From: Streptomyces ferrugineus
Lineage (GTDB): Bacteria; Actinomycetota; Actinomycetes; Streptomycetales; Streptomycetaceae
Direction of reading: 5' to 3'
NCBI RefSeq assembly: GCF_015160855.1
Contig: NZ_CP063373.1
Coordinates: forward strand, 7,006,001-7,070,000
DNA: 64,000 nucleotides
Shown here in pieces: positions 16,343 to 25,200 of the stretch; within the stretch, counting starts at the first letter, position 1; each line of letters begins with the position of its first letter. Under the pieces are notes generated by a model. The model was given only the letters and a program-made list of their open reading frames with translations, was not told the origin of the DNA and made no database searches. The position numbers and the translations under genes were made by a program.

Positions 16343-16374
16343 GTGGGCCGACCGGCGTATGCCGGTCGGCCCAC
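16343..16374 (-). terminator. Strong hairpin terminator of the protease gene
   Basis: Perfect 14-bp stem GTGGGCCGACCGGC (16343-16356) and GCCGGTCGGCCCAC (16361-16374) with the tetraloop GTAT, 25 bp downstream of the protease stop. Confidence 0.8.
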
Positions 16375-16398
16375 ACGTTCACGCCCGCGTCTTCGAGG

Positions 16399-17592
16399 TC
16401 AGGCGGTGTTGAGGGTGAGCCCGTAGTGCGTCAGGGCGTCGTCCAGTGGCTGGAAGTAGGAAGATCCAGGTGCGTTGACGCTGCCGTTGCAGCGCTGGCT
16501 CGCGGGGCCTCCGGAAGTCATGCCCTGGGCCTGGTTGCCCGAGATGTAGGCGCCGCCGCTGTCACCTCCCTGCGTGCACACCGAGGAGCTGGCCAGGCCG
16601 GTGACAACAGTGTTCGGCCCGCCGTTGGGGTCGGAGTACGTGACCGTCACGTTGTAGGAATTGACCCGCCCGCACGTCCAGAAGGTGGTGCGGCCCGACT
16701 TGCAGAGGGTGGATCCGGAGGCCGCGCGCCTGCTGCCGAGCACGCTGGGCTCGGTGGCCCTGCCATAGGTGCCGACCACAGTGGATATCGTGTTGCCGGC
16801 ATCGAGACGTGCAATGCCCATGTCAACACTGCGGCTGCCCATGGCAAAGCGGGAGTTGGTGCCCTGGGCGAAGCGGGTCCCCTGGTACGAGAGGACCGGG
16901 AGGTCCTCGATGCAGTGCCCTGCGGTGACGAGGTACTGACGGCCGGCGGAGTCGCGGGCGCCGTAACCCACGGAGCAGACGAAACCGTTGAAGGCCATTT
17001 CCGCGCCGGGCTTGATGGTCGCCTGCGGGGCCAGGTCGGGCTGGTCGGACAGGACACGCACGGCGTCTCCATAGGACCGTGCCTTGTCGAGGAAGGCCCG
17101 GGCCGAGGCGCTGTCGCTGTCGTTGACCTTCACGGTGACGGTGTCCGCGGCGAGGTCGACCTCCCAGGAACTCACCCCGGTGGGAGTTCTGCGGAGTGCG
17201 GCATCGTCCAGGGCGGCCTTGACCTTGTTCAGCTCGTTCTCACCGTGACGGACAGTGCGTGCGCGCAGCCCGGCACCTTCCACTTCTCGTGACGCCTTGG
17301 CGTTGTCCGTGTTGACGACCAGTTCTCCCCTCGCGTTGAAGAACGAGCCGTCGGTCGCCACACCCTGGCGCTCGAGCGAGGAGAGCGTTCTCTGCTGGCC
17401 GGCTTCGCGGTCGAGCCGCTCCACAGCGGCCTGTTCGCTCACGCCGAGCGAGGTCGCCAGAGCACTGATCATGGCAGCGTCGTAGCGCGTGCCCGCCGAG
17501 TCGTCGGCTGCCTGTGCGCCGGACACGACGGTCGCCGGCGAGAGCAGAACGGCGACAGCGAGTGCCGCGATTTTCTTCCGAGAGATACGCAA
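16399..17592 (-). CDS. Secreted chymotrypsin-like serine protease (streptogrisin/alpha-lytic protease family, S1E)
   Basis: 397 aa. It starts at a TTG (17592) preceded by AAGGAG at 7 bases. Signal peptide residues 1-29 (KKIAALAVAVLLSPA, AQA cleavage). A pro-region of about 165 residues follows, with an alpha-lytic-protease-type prodomain (SSWEVDLAADTVTVKV). The mature enzyme begins near residue 192-200. Catalytic triad His226 (TAGHC), Asp257 (VDMGIARL) and Ser345 (GGDSGGAY); Cys206/Cys227, Cys297/Cys307 and Cys339/C-terminal cysteine are likely disulfides. It is exported by Sec and self-activates after folding assisted by the pro-region. It degrades extracellular protein, and is intact amid remnants. 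Confidence 0.93.
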   Translation of the reverse strand: MRISRKKIAALAVAVLLSPATVVSGAQAADDSAGTRYDAAMISALATSLGVSEQAAVERLDREAGQQRTLSSLERQGVATDGSFFNARGELVVNTDNAKASREVEGAGLRARTVRHGENELNKVKAALDDAALRRTPTGVSSWEVDLAADTVTVKVNDSDSASARAFLDKARSYGDAVRVLSDQPDLAPQATIKPGAEMAFNGFVCSVGYGARDSAGRQYLVTAGHCIEDLPVLSYQGTRFAQGTNSRFAMGSRSVDMGIARLDAGNTISTVVGTYGRATEPSVLGSRRAASGSTLCKSGRTTFWTCGRVNSYNVTVTYSDPNGGPNTVVTGLASSSVCTQGGDSGGAYISGNQAQGMTSGGPASQRCNGSVNAPGSSYFQPLDDALTHYGLTLNTA

Positions 17593-17937
17593 GAGATCGC
17601 TCCTTCTGGGGAGCAGGAAAAACGGCCGCGAACAGTGGGGGGTTGCGAAAAGGCCATGAATGAGCCGAAGGTGACCGTTTCCCTGGCGGTGCGCACGTTG
17701 ACGACAACCGCGCTTGAATCTTGAACGACACTCACAGGAAAGGACAAGGAAAAGTTCCAGCCAAGTGATTCTCGGTCAGTCCACCATGCCCACCTGCGAC
17801 TTCAGAAGGTTGAGTTCCCCCCTATCTCCCTTTCGCTCTGTATTGACGTCAGCCTCGAGAGACATGTCGCCACCCCATAGACGACTGAGCGAGGCATCCT
17901 GACCGACTGGCCGCAACTCCCCACTCTCTACCCGTTC
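17593..17937. other. Upstream region of the protease gene
   Basis: 345 bp without a supported gene, markedly poorer in GC than the coding DNA, as is usual for regulatory regions of Streptomyces secreted enzymes. It should carry the protease promoter; I could not single out one -10/-35 pair. Confidence 0.4.
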
Positions 17938-18958
17938 TCAGCGAGCGGCGTGGTGGGGCGCCTTGTCCTGCTCGACCCACTTCACCAGGGCCGCCAGTGG
18001 GTCGGGCGGGGCGGCGCCGGACCCGCCCCGGCAGTGGCCCACGCCCGGTGCCGTGAAGAGGCGGGCGAACTGCTCGGTCTTGGCCGACAACGGGGCCCAC
18101 TCCTTGTGGGACTGGTCGAAGTAGTGGGTGAAGTTCGCCATGGTCAGGCTGTGCCAGTCGAATGAGGGGTTCTTCGCCAGCCAGTACGTGAACCAGCCCG
18201 ACGCGAGGGGCGTCGGGACTCCGTCGCCGTTCGAGGTCGCGGCGAGTCTGGCGAACGATGCGCCGGGCAGGATTCCGTACCGCAGGCGGGTACCGTCCGG
18301 GCGTCGCGGCCCGTCCCAGATCTTTTTCACCACTGCCGCGTCCTTGGCCGTGATCGTGCCGCAGGGGGTCACGGTGCCTCCAGCGAGGTGGGGTTGAAAC
18401 GGCAGGTCCGAGGGTCCGTGATGACGCCGTCGGCCACGCCGTCCCGGCTGTCGCACGCGGCGGTGACCGCCTGGTCGAACGCGTCGAACTTGCACGAGAG
18501 CACGAAGTCGTCGAGCTCGTGCATCACGACCTGGGGCCACATCGCCGCGGGGAGGAACCGGTCCGCCTGGACCGCCGGCGCACCTGCCAGGATGCCGTCG
18601 TAGTCGCGCGGCTGGACCTGCGCTTCCTGGAGACCTTCCCTGCCACCGTTGGAGCAGCCGTTCCAGGACGAGGCGGTGGGTGACGTGCCGTAGAACGCCT
18701 GTGTGACGGCCTTGCCCTTGACGGTCGTCTCGTGTGAGGCGCGTGCGATGAAGTCGGTGATCAGGGACGAGTTCATGCCGGTCGGGGACCAGGCCCACGA
18801 GGCGTCGCTGGAGCTGGCGGTATGACCGGAGTCGGAACCCGCGGCGGCGTAACCGGTCTTCGCCGCGGTCTGCGTGTCCGGGATGGAGCCGTTGAAGCCA
18901 CCGCCTCCCACCCCCTGGAAGCGCTCGCTGAGGGTGGCACCCCACCTGATCGGCGCGT
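17938..18958 (-). pseudogene. Tannase/feruloyl esterase family hydrolase, truncated and frameshifted
   Basis: Reading leftwards, the conserved ERFQGVGGGGFNGSI appears directly after an in-frame stop, so about 100 N-terminal residues and the signal peptide are gone. The catalytic-serine region NGCSNGGREGLQEAQ and AGAPAVQADRFLPA are intact to a premature stop at 18369. The next frame continues GTVTPCGTITAKDAAVVKKI to the C-terminus, which retains the family GVGHCRGG histidine motif. A single indel near 18375 plus the 5' truncation make it non-functional. The truncated end lies beside an IS21 relic. Confidence 0.85.
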
Positions 18959-19059
18959 CACGGGCTCAGCCTAGGCGAGCCATGACGCTGTCGGGCCCGG
19001 AGAGCAGCGTGACGAACCGCCGCTGCAAGGCGTTCGTGCCGCAGTCGCCCCGCGCCGGG

Positions 19060-19320
19060 CGGCGGCCGGGGTCCACGGCTGCTACCTGTTCGGCTTTCGC
19101 CGCCGCATTCGAACAAGGTCGCGCACCGGCTCTTCACGTCCGGCGGGCAGGAAGCGTTCTTCACGGGCCATGTGCACACCCTCGGTGTCCTGGGTGGGGC
19201 GCCGACCGGCAGCTGCGCTACGGCTCTTGAAGGCTGCGGTCACGGTCGCCAAGGTGATCGGTTCGCCCGGGAGAGAGGCGAGAATCCCGGCCTGGCCGCG
19301 CCCGTGAGAAGGGCGGAGTC
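19060..19320 (+). mobile_element. IS21-family istA transposase relic
   Basis: Short blocks characteristic of IS21 IstA proteins appear in order but in shifting frames: HGCYLFGF, then HRLFTSGGQEAFFTGHVHTL and VLGGAPTG, then LRYG, then LKAAVTVAKVIG. Neither end nor an istB gene is visible. It lies exactly between the 5'-truncated tannase gene and the 3'-truncated aldehyde dehydrogenase gene, which suggests it took part in the deletions. Confidence 0.6.
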
Positions 19321-19379
19321 GAAGGGGATGTCGCCGTCAATGAAGCAAGGCGCACCGCGACCGGGACGGGGCACACGGG

Positions 19380-20235
19380 GTAGCCGTCTCCAGGGAGCGG
19401 CTTACCTCCGGCCAGCGGGCGGGTGCCCGCGGCGACGGACTCCTCGACCTGCCGCTGGATCGCCACCCGCAGGTCATCGCGGGCGAGCGGGCCGACCTGG
19501 GTGTCCCGTCCGCGCGAGTCGCCGACCCAGAGGGCTTCGACACCCGCCACGAACGCGGCGGTGAAGGCGTCCGCCACCGCCGCTGCGGCTAGATCCGCAT
19601 CGGCGTCTCCAGGACCACGAAGGCGTCCGAACCGCCCAGATCCAGTACGGACTTCTTCGCCGCGCGCCCCGCCGCCGAGCCGGCGGCCGCGCCCGCCCGG
19701 TTGCTCCCGGTCAAGGTGACGGCGGCGACGCGGTCGTCCTCGATGAGCCGGGCGGTGGCCTCCGGCACGTCTCTCTCGGCGATCATCAGCGTGGTCACCA
19801 GGTGCTCGGGGAAACCAGCCTCAACGAAAAGCCCCTGCAGGGCGACGCTGGAGGCAGGACCAGGCCGATGGGCTCGTGGGCGATCCAGGCTTCGGCTCCG
19901 TCGATGTCCACGCGTTCGTCGGCGAGGATTCCCGGGCCGTGCTCGGCGTAGTACTGGGCGGTCAGCGCGGACTTGCTCACCTCTCCCTCCGCCTCACCGA
20001 CCGGCTTGCCCATCTCGCTGACGGCCAGATGGGCCAAGGCTTCCTTGTGTTCACGCAGGACACTGGCCAAGTGACCGACGAGGGTGGCCCGTTCGGCAAC
20101 GGGGACACGGGCCCAGGCGAGGGCGGCGGCGTGGGCACGCTCCACAGCCGTATCGATCCGTGCGGTGTCCCAGGCTTCGTACTCGGCGAGCGGCTGGCCC
20201 GTGGCGGGGTCGGTGGTGCGGATGGTGGCGCTCAT
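19380..20235 (-). pseudogene. NAD(P)-dependent aldehyde dehydrogenase (succinate-semialdehyde dehydrogenase type), heavily degraded
   Basis: The N-terminus is intact from the ATG at 20235, which overlaps the cupin stop by 4 bases. After AHEPIGLVL roughly 40 codons, including the conserved Trp-Asn-Phe-Pro region, are deleted and the frame changes to SSVALQGLFVEAGFPEHLV, then VTLTGSNRAGAAAGS and LDLGGSDAFVVLE. A further frameshift and a deletion follow. The catalytic-cysteine segment is absent before VADAFTAAFVAGVEA. Similarity ends near 19380. It was the fourth gene of the GntR-controlled operon. Confidence 0.85.
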
Positions 20236-20666
20236 ACGGTGGGTGCCCCTCCCTTGTCGTGCTCGGAGAGGTGCTCGAAGGTCTCGCCGGTGGCGGTGAT
20301 GGTGCGGGTGACGTCCCGACCGCCGTAGACCCAGTAGATCCGCATGACGCCCTCGCCGCGGTTGAAGAACCGGTGCGGGACCCCGGCGGGCACCCAGGTC
20401 GCCTGGCCGGCCTCCAGGTCGAAGAACTCTCCGTCGATCTCGGCGGTCGCCTCACCTTCGAGGATCAGGACCGACTCCTCGACGTTGTGGCTGTGCAGGG
20501 GCAGACCGGTGCCGGGCTGGAACACCGTCTGGCCGGTGGTGATGACGGCCTTCTCGGAGTTCCACTTGCCGACGTAGGGGATGGTGGCCACTCCGCCGCC
20601 ACGGTCGAAGCGTTCGACCTCGTCGGGGTGGATGAGCAGGTTCGGCGGGGCGGGTTCGGTGCACAT
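20232..20666 (-). CDS. Single-domain cupin protein
   Basis: 144 aa. One cupin_2 barrel with metal ligands His58, His60 and Glu64 (LHSHNVEES) in motif 1 and His98 (VPAGVPHRF) in motif 2. Cupins of this size act as metal-dependent isomerases, dioxygenases or small-molecule-binding proteins. It lies third in the operon with the Ldh2-type dehydrogenase and overlaps the (now broken) aldehyde dehydrogenase start by 4 bases. The substrate is not readable from sequence. Confidence 0.8.
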   Translation of the reverse strand: MCTEPAPPNLLIHPDEVERFDRGGGVATIPYVGKWNSEKAVITTGQTVFQPGTGLPLHSHNVEESVLILEGEATAEIDGEFFDLEAGQATWVPAGVPHRFFNRGEGVMRIYWVYGGRDVTRTITATGETFEHLSEHDKGGAPTV

Positions 20667-20687
20667 GCGACGGCTCCGATCGAGAGG

Positions 20688-20990
20688 TCAGGAGTGGTGG
20701 AACAGGCGGCGGGAGAGCGTGTTGACCTGGCTGCCGGGGACGACGTACTTCGCCGCCGCCTCGCGCCAGACCTTGAAGTGGGGTGCGGCGCGGTGGGCCT
20801 CGACGGCTGCCTCGTCGTCGTAGATCTCGTGGAAGACGAAGTGGTGGTCGTCGGACAGGTCGCAGACGACGTCGAAGTAGCGGCAGCCGGGTTCATCGGT
20901 GAAGGAACGCTCGGCGTTCTCCTCGATGGCCTCGAGGAAAGCGTCACGGCGGCCGGGGACGACCTGGAGGGACACGGTCAGCGCGATCAT
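20688..20990 (-). CDS. Antibiotic-biosynthesis-monooxygenase (ABM/YgiN-like) domain protein
   Basis: 100 aa ferredoxin-like fold protein of the ABM superfamily: VSLQVVPGRRDAFLEAIEEN, CRYFDVVCDLSDDHHFVFHE, AHRAAPHFKVWREA. Members are quinol monooxygenases or heme-free small-molecule-handling enzymes. Its ATG overlaps the stop of the Ldh2 gene by 4 bases. In this operon it probably processes or detoxifies an intermediate. Confidence 0.8.
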   Translation of the reverse strand: MIALTVSLQVVPGRRDAFLEAIEENAERSFTDEPGCRYFDVVCDLSDDHHFVFHEIYDDEAAVEAHRAAPHFKVWREAAAKYVVPGSQVNTLSRRLFHHS

Positions 20991-22057
20991 GCGGGCATCT
21001 CCTGCGGAGTGAGGGGGGTGGGCAGGGGTGCGGCGGTGGCTTCGGCGATACGGCCGAGGGAGGACCAGGTGTCGTCGGCGAGGGTGATGCCCTCGCCGCG
21101 CAGGCGCTCGGCGGTGCGGGCCTCCGGCTCGCCGGGGACGAAGATCTCGGCCGTGCCCGGGGCGGCGGGGGTGGACTTGGTCTCCTCGATCAGGGTCTCC
21201 ATCCGCGCCTCGAACTCGGCCGGATCGGCCATCGACCGGATGTCGACGCAGATCAGCAGGTGGCCGACGCCGCTGCGGCCGGTGGGCCGGTAGGGGCCGA
21301 CGACCGCCGAGCCGAAGGCACTGCCGGTCAGTACGCCCGCCAGGACGTCGAACATGAAGGAGATGGCGTAGCCCTTGTGGCCGGCCATGGGCAGGATCAG
21401 GCCCTCGATGGCGCGGCGCGGGTCAGTGGTGGGCACGCCGTCCGCGTCGGCCGCCCAGCCGTCGGGAATGGGCTCGCCGCGCTCCTTGGCGTGGTGGATC
21501 TTGCCGCGCGCGACGGCGGTGTTGGCGATGTCCATCACAACCGTGCCGTAGCGGCCGCCCGGGGCGGCGATCGACCACGGGTTGGTGCCGACGCGCTTCT
21601 CTCGCCCGCCCCAAGGGGCCATCGCCGGACTGGCGTTGGTGGCCAGCAGCGCCACACAGCCCCGTTCTGCGGCCTTGCGGGTGAAGTACGCGGCCGTACC
21701 GAAGTGACCGGAGTTGCGGACCCCGACCGCGCCGATCCCGTGCCGGCGGGCGCGCTCCACACCCCAGGTCACCGCACGGTCGGTGAGCACCTGGCCGAGA
21801 CCGTCACGCCCGTCCACGACCAGGACGGCACCGCTGTCGGTCACGACCTCGGGGGCGGCGACGGCGGTGGTCGCGCCGCTCGCGAGACGACCGAGGTACC
21901 AGGGCAGGCGCAGCATCCCGTGGGACGGATGGCCCCAGAGCTCGGCGGTCACCAAGTTGTCCGCGAGCAGTCGGGCGTCCACGGGCGGAACGCCGTGAGT
22001 TTCGGTGGTGGTGGCGGCGAACCCGAGCAGATCAGCGGCGCCGACGGTATGTGGCAT
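20987..22057 (-). CDS. Ldh2/malate dehydrogenase-family NAD(P)-dependent 2-hydroxyacid oxidoreductase
   Basis: 356 aa from the ATG at 22057 (GAGGGG 8 bases upstream); upstream in-frame starts would lie inside the operator region. Family motifs include VTAELWGHPSHGMLRLPWYL near 50-70 with the catalytic histidine, VGVRNSGHFGTAAYFTRKAA, and ATNASPAMAPWGGREKRVGT for NAD binding. Relatives include ureidoglycolate, sulfolactate, malate and diketogulonate dehydrogenases. It leads a 4-gene operon (ABM, cupin, aldehyde dehydrogenase remnant) facing a GntR(FCD) regulator. Confidence 0.85.
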   Translation of the reverse strand: MPHTVGAADLLGFAATTTETHGVPPVDARLLADNLVTAELWGHPSHGMLRLPWYLGRLASGATTAVAAPEVVTDSGAVLVVDGRDGLGQVLTDRAVTWGVERARRHGIGAVGVRNSGHFGTAAYFTRKAAERGCVALLATNASPAMAPWGGREKRVGTNPWSIAAPGGRYGTVVMDIANTAVARGKIHHAKERGEPIPDGWAADADGVPTTDPRRAIEGLILPMAGHKGYAISFMFDVLAGVLTGSAFGSAVVGPYRPTGRSGVGHLLICVDIRSMADPAEFEARMETLIEETKSTPAAPGTAEIFVPGEPEARTAERLRGEGITLADDTWSSLGRIAEATAAPLPTPLTPQEMPA

Positions 22058-22109
22058 GGGACGGCCCCTCGTATCGAGGAATGATGTGTCCATCTGTTGT
22101 ATCCAGTTC

Positions 22110-22117
22110 TGTATACA
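22110..22117. promoter_or_regulatory. Likely FCD-GntR operator at the catabolic operon
   Basis: Palindrome TGTATACA 53 bp upstream of the Ldh2 start, next to a second imperfect copy (TGTATCCA, 22099-22106). The same octamer occurs at 22940-22947 beside the regulator's own start codon, pointing to one shared operator type. Confidence 0.6.
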
Positions 22118-22177
22118 GGACACCTCATGCGGAAGCCACCGGCACGGTTGATCGCTGGACCAAGACGTGCAGGCGGG

Positions 22178-22936
22178 CTACCGGCGGGCGACATCCAGGT
22201 GGACGTCAGCGCCGATCGCGACATCCTGGCCGGTCAGGCTGTCGATGAGCGCCTGGAGGGTCTGCGCGAGATGGTGCCGGCCGGCCGCCTCCGCCGCCTG
22301 CGCGTCCCCCTGCACGATCGCCTTCAGCATCGCGCGGTGCTCCTCCATCGACGTGAGCATGCGGCGCGGACCGCTGTGCGACAGATGCCGCAGCCGTACG
22401 GTCTCGCTGCGCAGGTCACGGATCGTCCGGGCGAGGTAGGGATTGCGGCAGGCGGCGATGACGGCCTGGTCGAAGCCCTCTGTCACCTCGTAGAACTCCT
22501 GGTAGGACCGCGCCTGGGCGGCGGCGTCCAGCGCACGGAAGGACTCGTCGAACTCCTCCAGCCGCTCCAGCAGTTCACGGAACGGCACCAGCAGGCGCTC
22601 GTCGGCCGCCCCCGCCGTCGCGACCGACGCCGCCGCACGCGGCTCCAGCAGCATCCGGAACTCGAACAGGGCCCGCACCCCGCCCAGCGAGATCGCGGCC
22701 ACCCGGGCCACCTCCCCCGGCACGAAATCGACCAGCCCCTCACGGGCCAGCCGCCGGATCGCCTCCCGCACCGGCGTCCGCGAGGCACCCAGTTCCTCGC
22801 CCAGGTGGACCTCGCTCAGTTTGGCCCCCGGCCGCAGCCGCAGCGACTCGATGTCACTCCTCAGCCGCTCGTAGACCGCCTCGCTCTTACCGGTTGCCCG
22901 AGCCACGGAACTCCTCGCCGATCCTGCCGCACACAT
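22178..22936 (-). CDS. GntR-family regulator, FadR/FCD subfamily
   Basis: 252 aa. N-terminal winged helix (AVYERLRSDIESLRLRPGAK, GASRTPVREAIRRLAREGLV) and a C-terminal all-helical FCD domain with the metal/ligand-binding histidine-arginine pattern (FEFRMLLEP, HRAMLKAIVQGDAQ, GRHHLAQTL). FCD regulators sense carboxylates. It ends 120 bp from the Ldh2 operon start on the same strand, and TGTATACA palindromes occur both before its start and before the operon, so it very likely represses both. Confidence 0.9.
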   Translation of the reverse strand: MCAAGSARSSVARATGKSEAVYERLRSDIESLRLRPGAKLSEVHLGEELGASRTPVREAIRRLAREGLVDFVPGEVARVAAISLGGVRALFEFRMLLEPRAAASVATAGAADERLLVPFRELLERLEEFDESFRALDAAAQARSYQEFYEVTEGFDQAVIAACRNPYLARTIRDLRSETVRLRHLSHSGPRRMLTSMEEHRAMLKAIVQGDAQAAEAAGRHHLAQTLQALIDSLTGQDVAIGADVHLDVARR

Positions 22937-22939
22937 TTA

Positions 22940-22947
22940 TGTATACA
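22940..22947. promoter_or_regulatory. Likely autoregulatory operator of the FCD-GntR gene
   Basis: TGTATACA palindrome 3 bp upstream of the regulator's ATG (22936), matching the octamer at 22110-22117. Binding here would block initiation of its own gene. Confidence 0.55.
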
Positions 22948-22979
22948 GACTAGCGGGGTCATCCGCCCGAGGGCTCGGA

Positions 22980-23296
22980 CCCGCTGCTGGACCAGCCGCT
23001 GGAAGACCGCACTTGACGCCTTCGGCGTCACCTGCGAACAGGGCGGGGCAGGCCGGGGTGCGGTCCTGCCCCGCTCTGTCGACCAGCCGGCCCTGTTCAT
23101 CGGCGGTGACGGGGACCCGGTGCTGCGGTTCATGCCGCCGTCGTCGCTGATGGACGGCCACGTCACCGACCTGCGCGGCGTCGGCATCCTGCCCGGGGTG
23201 TCGCACTGGATACAGGAGGAGGCACCTGATCAGGTCAACCGACGTCTGCTGGACTTTCGGCGGGGCTCTCGGAGTAAACCGCCGACTGACCGGTAG
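22980..23296 (+). pseudogene. Alpha/beta hydrolase (epoxide hydrolase-like), C-terminal fragment
   Basis: About 100 residues of the C-terminal end of an epoxide hydrolase-like protein: QPALFIGGDGDPVLRFMP, DLRGVGILPGVSHWIQEEAP with the catalytic histidine region GxSHW, then VNRRLLDFRRG. There is no start or nucleophile domain; upstream sequence is the FCD regulator promoter. The stretch 23297-23460 holds no recognised gene. Confidence 0.7.
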
Positions 23297-23460
23297 GGCC
23301 GCGAGGGACACGGCAGGGGGACTCCCCCGACGTCCGCGGCCCCGGTCGGCTGCGGCGCCGATGCTTCACGTCCGATGAGCTTGCGGGAAGAGTTGACGTG
23401 CGCTCCGGCGTTCTCACCCGATCTCCATAAGGCCGTACGAGAACGCCGTGAGCAGGACGG

Positions 23461-24087
23461 TCATGCGTTCTCGGGGAGGTCGAACGTGCCGTACTCGGGG
23501 CGGCCGGCCACGTCGTACGAGTTGATGGCGACGCCCTTGCCGGTGACGGTGCCGCCGGTGTGCCTGAAGGCGGTGGGCGCGATGCCCTCCGTGAACAGGC
23601 GGTGGCCGGTGCCCAGCACGACCGGGAAGGTCAGCAGGTGGAGGGTGTCGACGAGGCCGAGGTCCAGCAGGGACCTGACCAGGGCGCCGCTGCCGTGGAC
23701 CTGGAGCTCGCCGTCGGTGCGCTCCTTGAGGGCGGTGACCTCCTTGCCGAGGTCGCCGCTGATCACGCCGGTGCCGGCCCACTCGGGGTCGGTCAGCGTC
23801 GAGGAGGCGACGTACTTCGGCAGTCCGTTGAGCTTGGACGCGACCGGGTCGGCGGGGTCGGTCACCTTCGGCCAGTACGAGGCGAAGATGTCGTACGTAC
23901 GGCGGCCGAGGAGGAAGGCGGCGGGGCGGGTGAAGACCTCGTTGATGAACTGGCCGAAGTCGTCGTCGGCGAGCGGGAACACCCAGCCGCCGTGCTCGAA
24001 GCCGCCGCGGGTGTCCTCCTCCCGGCCGCCGGGCGCCTGGTAGACGCCGTCGAGCGTGACGAAGAGGGTGGAGACGAGCTTGCCCAT
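23461..24087 (-). CDS. Dihydrofolate reductase-family protein (RibD C-terminal-like)
   Basis: 208 aa. Begins with the typical LVSTLFVTLDGVYQAPGG, followed by FLLGRRTYDIFASYWP, ELQVHGSGALVRSLLDLGLV and HLLTFPVVLGTGHRLF. These small NADPH-binding proteins are common in Streptomyces and their substrates are mostly unknown; true DHFR activity is unlikely. It diverges from the SDR gene at 24390. Confidence 0.9.
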   Translation of the reverse strand: MGKLVSTLFVTLDGVYQAPGGREEDTRGGFEHGGWVFPLADDDFGQFINEVFTRPAAFLLGRRTYDIFASYWPKVTDPADPVASKLNGLPKYVASSTLTDPEWAGTGVISGDLGKEVTALKERTDGELQVHGSGALVRSLLDLGLVDTLHLLTFPVVLGTGHRLFTEGIAPTAFRHTGGTVTGKGVAINSYDVAGRPEYGTFDLPENA

Positions 24088-24389
24088 GAGGGGTGCCTCT
24101 CTTCCGCGGTGGGGTCTGCTGTCATCAGCTCAGACCCCACCGGCACCCGCAACTCATCGCTGGGCCGTGCGGCGTCTCACCCCGCGTGCGTCGGGAACGG
24201 CCCGCCCGTCGGGCCCTCCAGGGGGCCAGAAAGAACGACTCGCCCGCGAGGACGCGTCGGCCGACCTGCATGGCGGTGCCCCGGTGGCCTACCGCCACCG
24301 TCGGAGTTCCGCCCGGTCTGCCGCCTGTCGGCCACCTAGGTGTCCGTTCGCCGCCAGCGCTGGTGTTCGCGTGGCGCTGGGATGGACGC
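24088..24389. other. Divergent intergenic region
   Basis: 302 bp between the divergent DHFR-like and SDR genes. It must hold both promoters. I see no clear operator palindrome and no additional gene. Confidence 0.4.
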
Positions 24390-25157
24390 ATGACAGCCAC
24401 TTACGAATCCACGACAGGTACTCATGGAACCCTGCACGGCAAGGTCGCACTGGTCACCGGCGGCAGCCGCGGCATCGGCGCGGCCACGGCCGTGCGGCTC
24501 GCGCGGGAGGGCGCGGACGTCGCCGTGACGTACGTGCACGGCAAGGAGGCGGCCGAGGAGGTCGTGCGGGCCGTTCGGGCGCTGGGGCGGCGGGCTGTGG
24601 CGCTGCGGGCGGACGCCGGGGACGCGGATGAGGCGCAGGGCGCGGTGGGGCGTACGGCGGAGACGCTGGGCGGTCTGGACGTGCTGGTGAACAACGCCGG
24701 CGTCGGCGTGCTGGGGCCGCTGGAGGGTCTCACGCTCGCGGATGTGGACCGGGTTCTCGCGGTGAACGTCCGGGGCGTCTTCCTGGCGTCGCGGGCGGCG
24801 GCCGCGCGTATGGGTGCCGGGGGGCGGATCATCACCGTCGGTACCTGCATGACCCAGCGCGTGCCGGGGCCCGGTGGGACGCTCTACGCGACCAGCAAGG
24901 CGGCGCTGATCGGACTGACCAAGGCGCTGGCCCGTGAGCTGGGGCCGCGCGGGATCACGGCGAATGTCGTGCATCCCGGGCCCATCGACACGGACATGAA
25001 CCCGGCGGACGGGCCGTACGCGGCGGGGCAGGTGGAGATGACGGCGCTGGGTCGCTTCGGTGCGGTGGACGAGGTGGCGGCGATGGTGGCGTATCTGGCT
25101 GGGGCGGGGTATGTCACGGGCGCGGAGTTCGTGGTGGACGGGGGGCACTCGGCGTGA
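24390..25157 (+). CDS. Short-chain dehydrogenase/reductase
   Basis: 255 aa from the ATG at 24390; the upstream open frame lacks family resemblance. Classical SDR: cofactor motif TGGSRGIGAAT (about 24-34), NNAG (about 101-104), catalytic YATSK (Tyr and Lys, about 170-174), and the end VTGAEFVVDGGHSA typical of FabG-like enzymes. It reduces an unknown ketone with NADPH. Confidence 0.9.
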   Translation: MTATYESTTGTHGTLHGKVALVTGGSRGIGAATAVRLAREGADVAVTYVHGKEAAEEVVRAVRALGRRAVALRADAGDADEAQGAVGRTAETLGGLDVLVNNAGVGVLGPLEGLTLADVDRVLAVNVRGVFLASRAAAARMGAGGRIITVGTCMTQRVPGPGGTLYATSKAALIGLTKALARELGPRGITANVVHPGPIDTDMNPADGPYAAGQVEMTALGRFGAVDEVAAMVAYLAGAGYVTGAEFVVDGGHSA

Positions 25158-25200
25158 CGTGACCTTTTTTCGCCCCCGCCGCCCCTACCCATCCCGTCCC

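Noticed and set aside
22097..23296. 399-residue plus-strand open frame
   Set aside because: Mostly antisense to the FCD-GntR gene; only the last ~100 residues are a hydrolase fragment.
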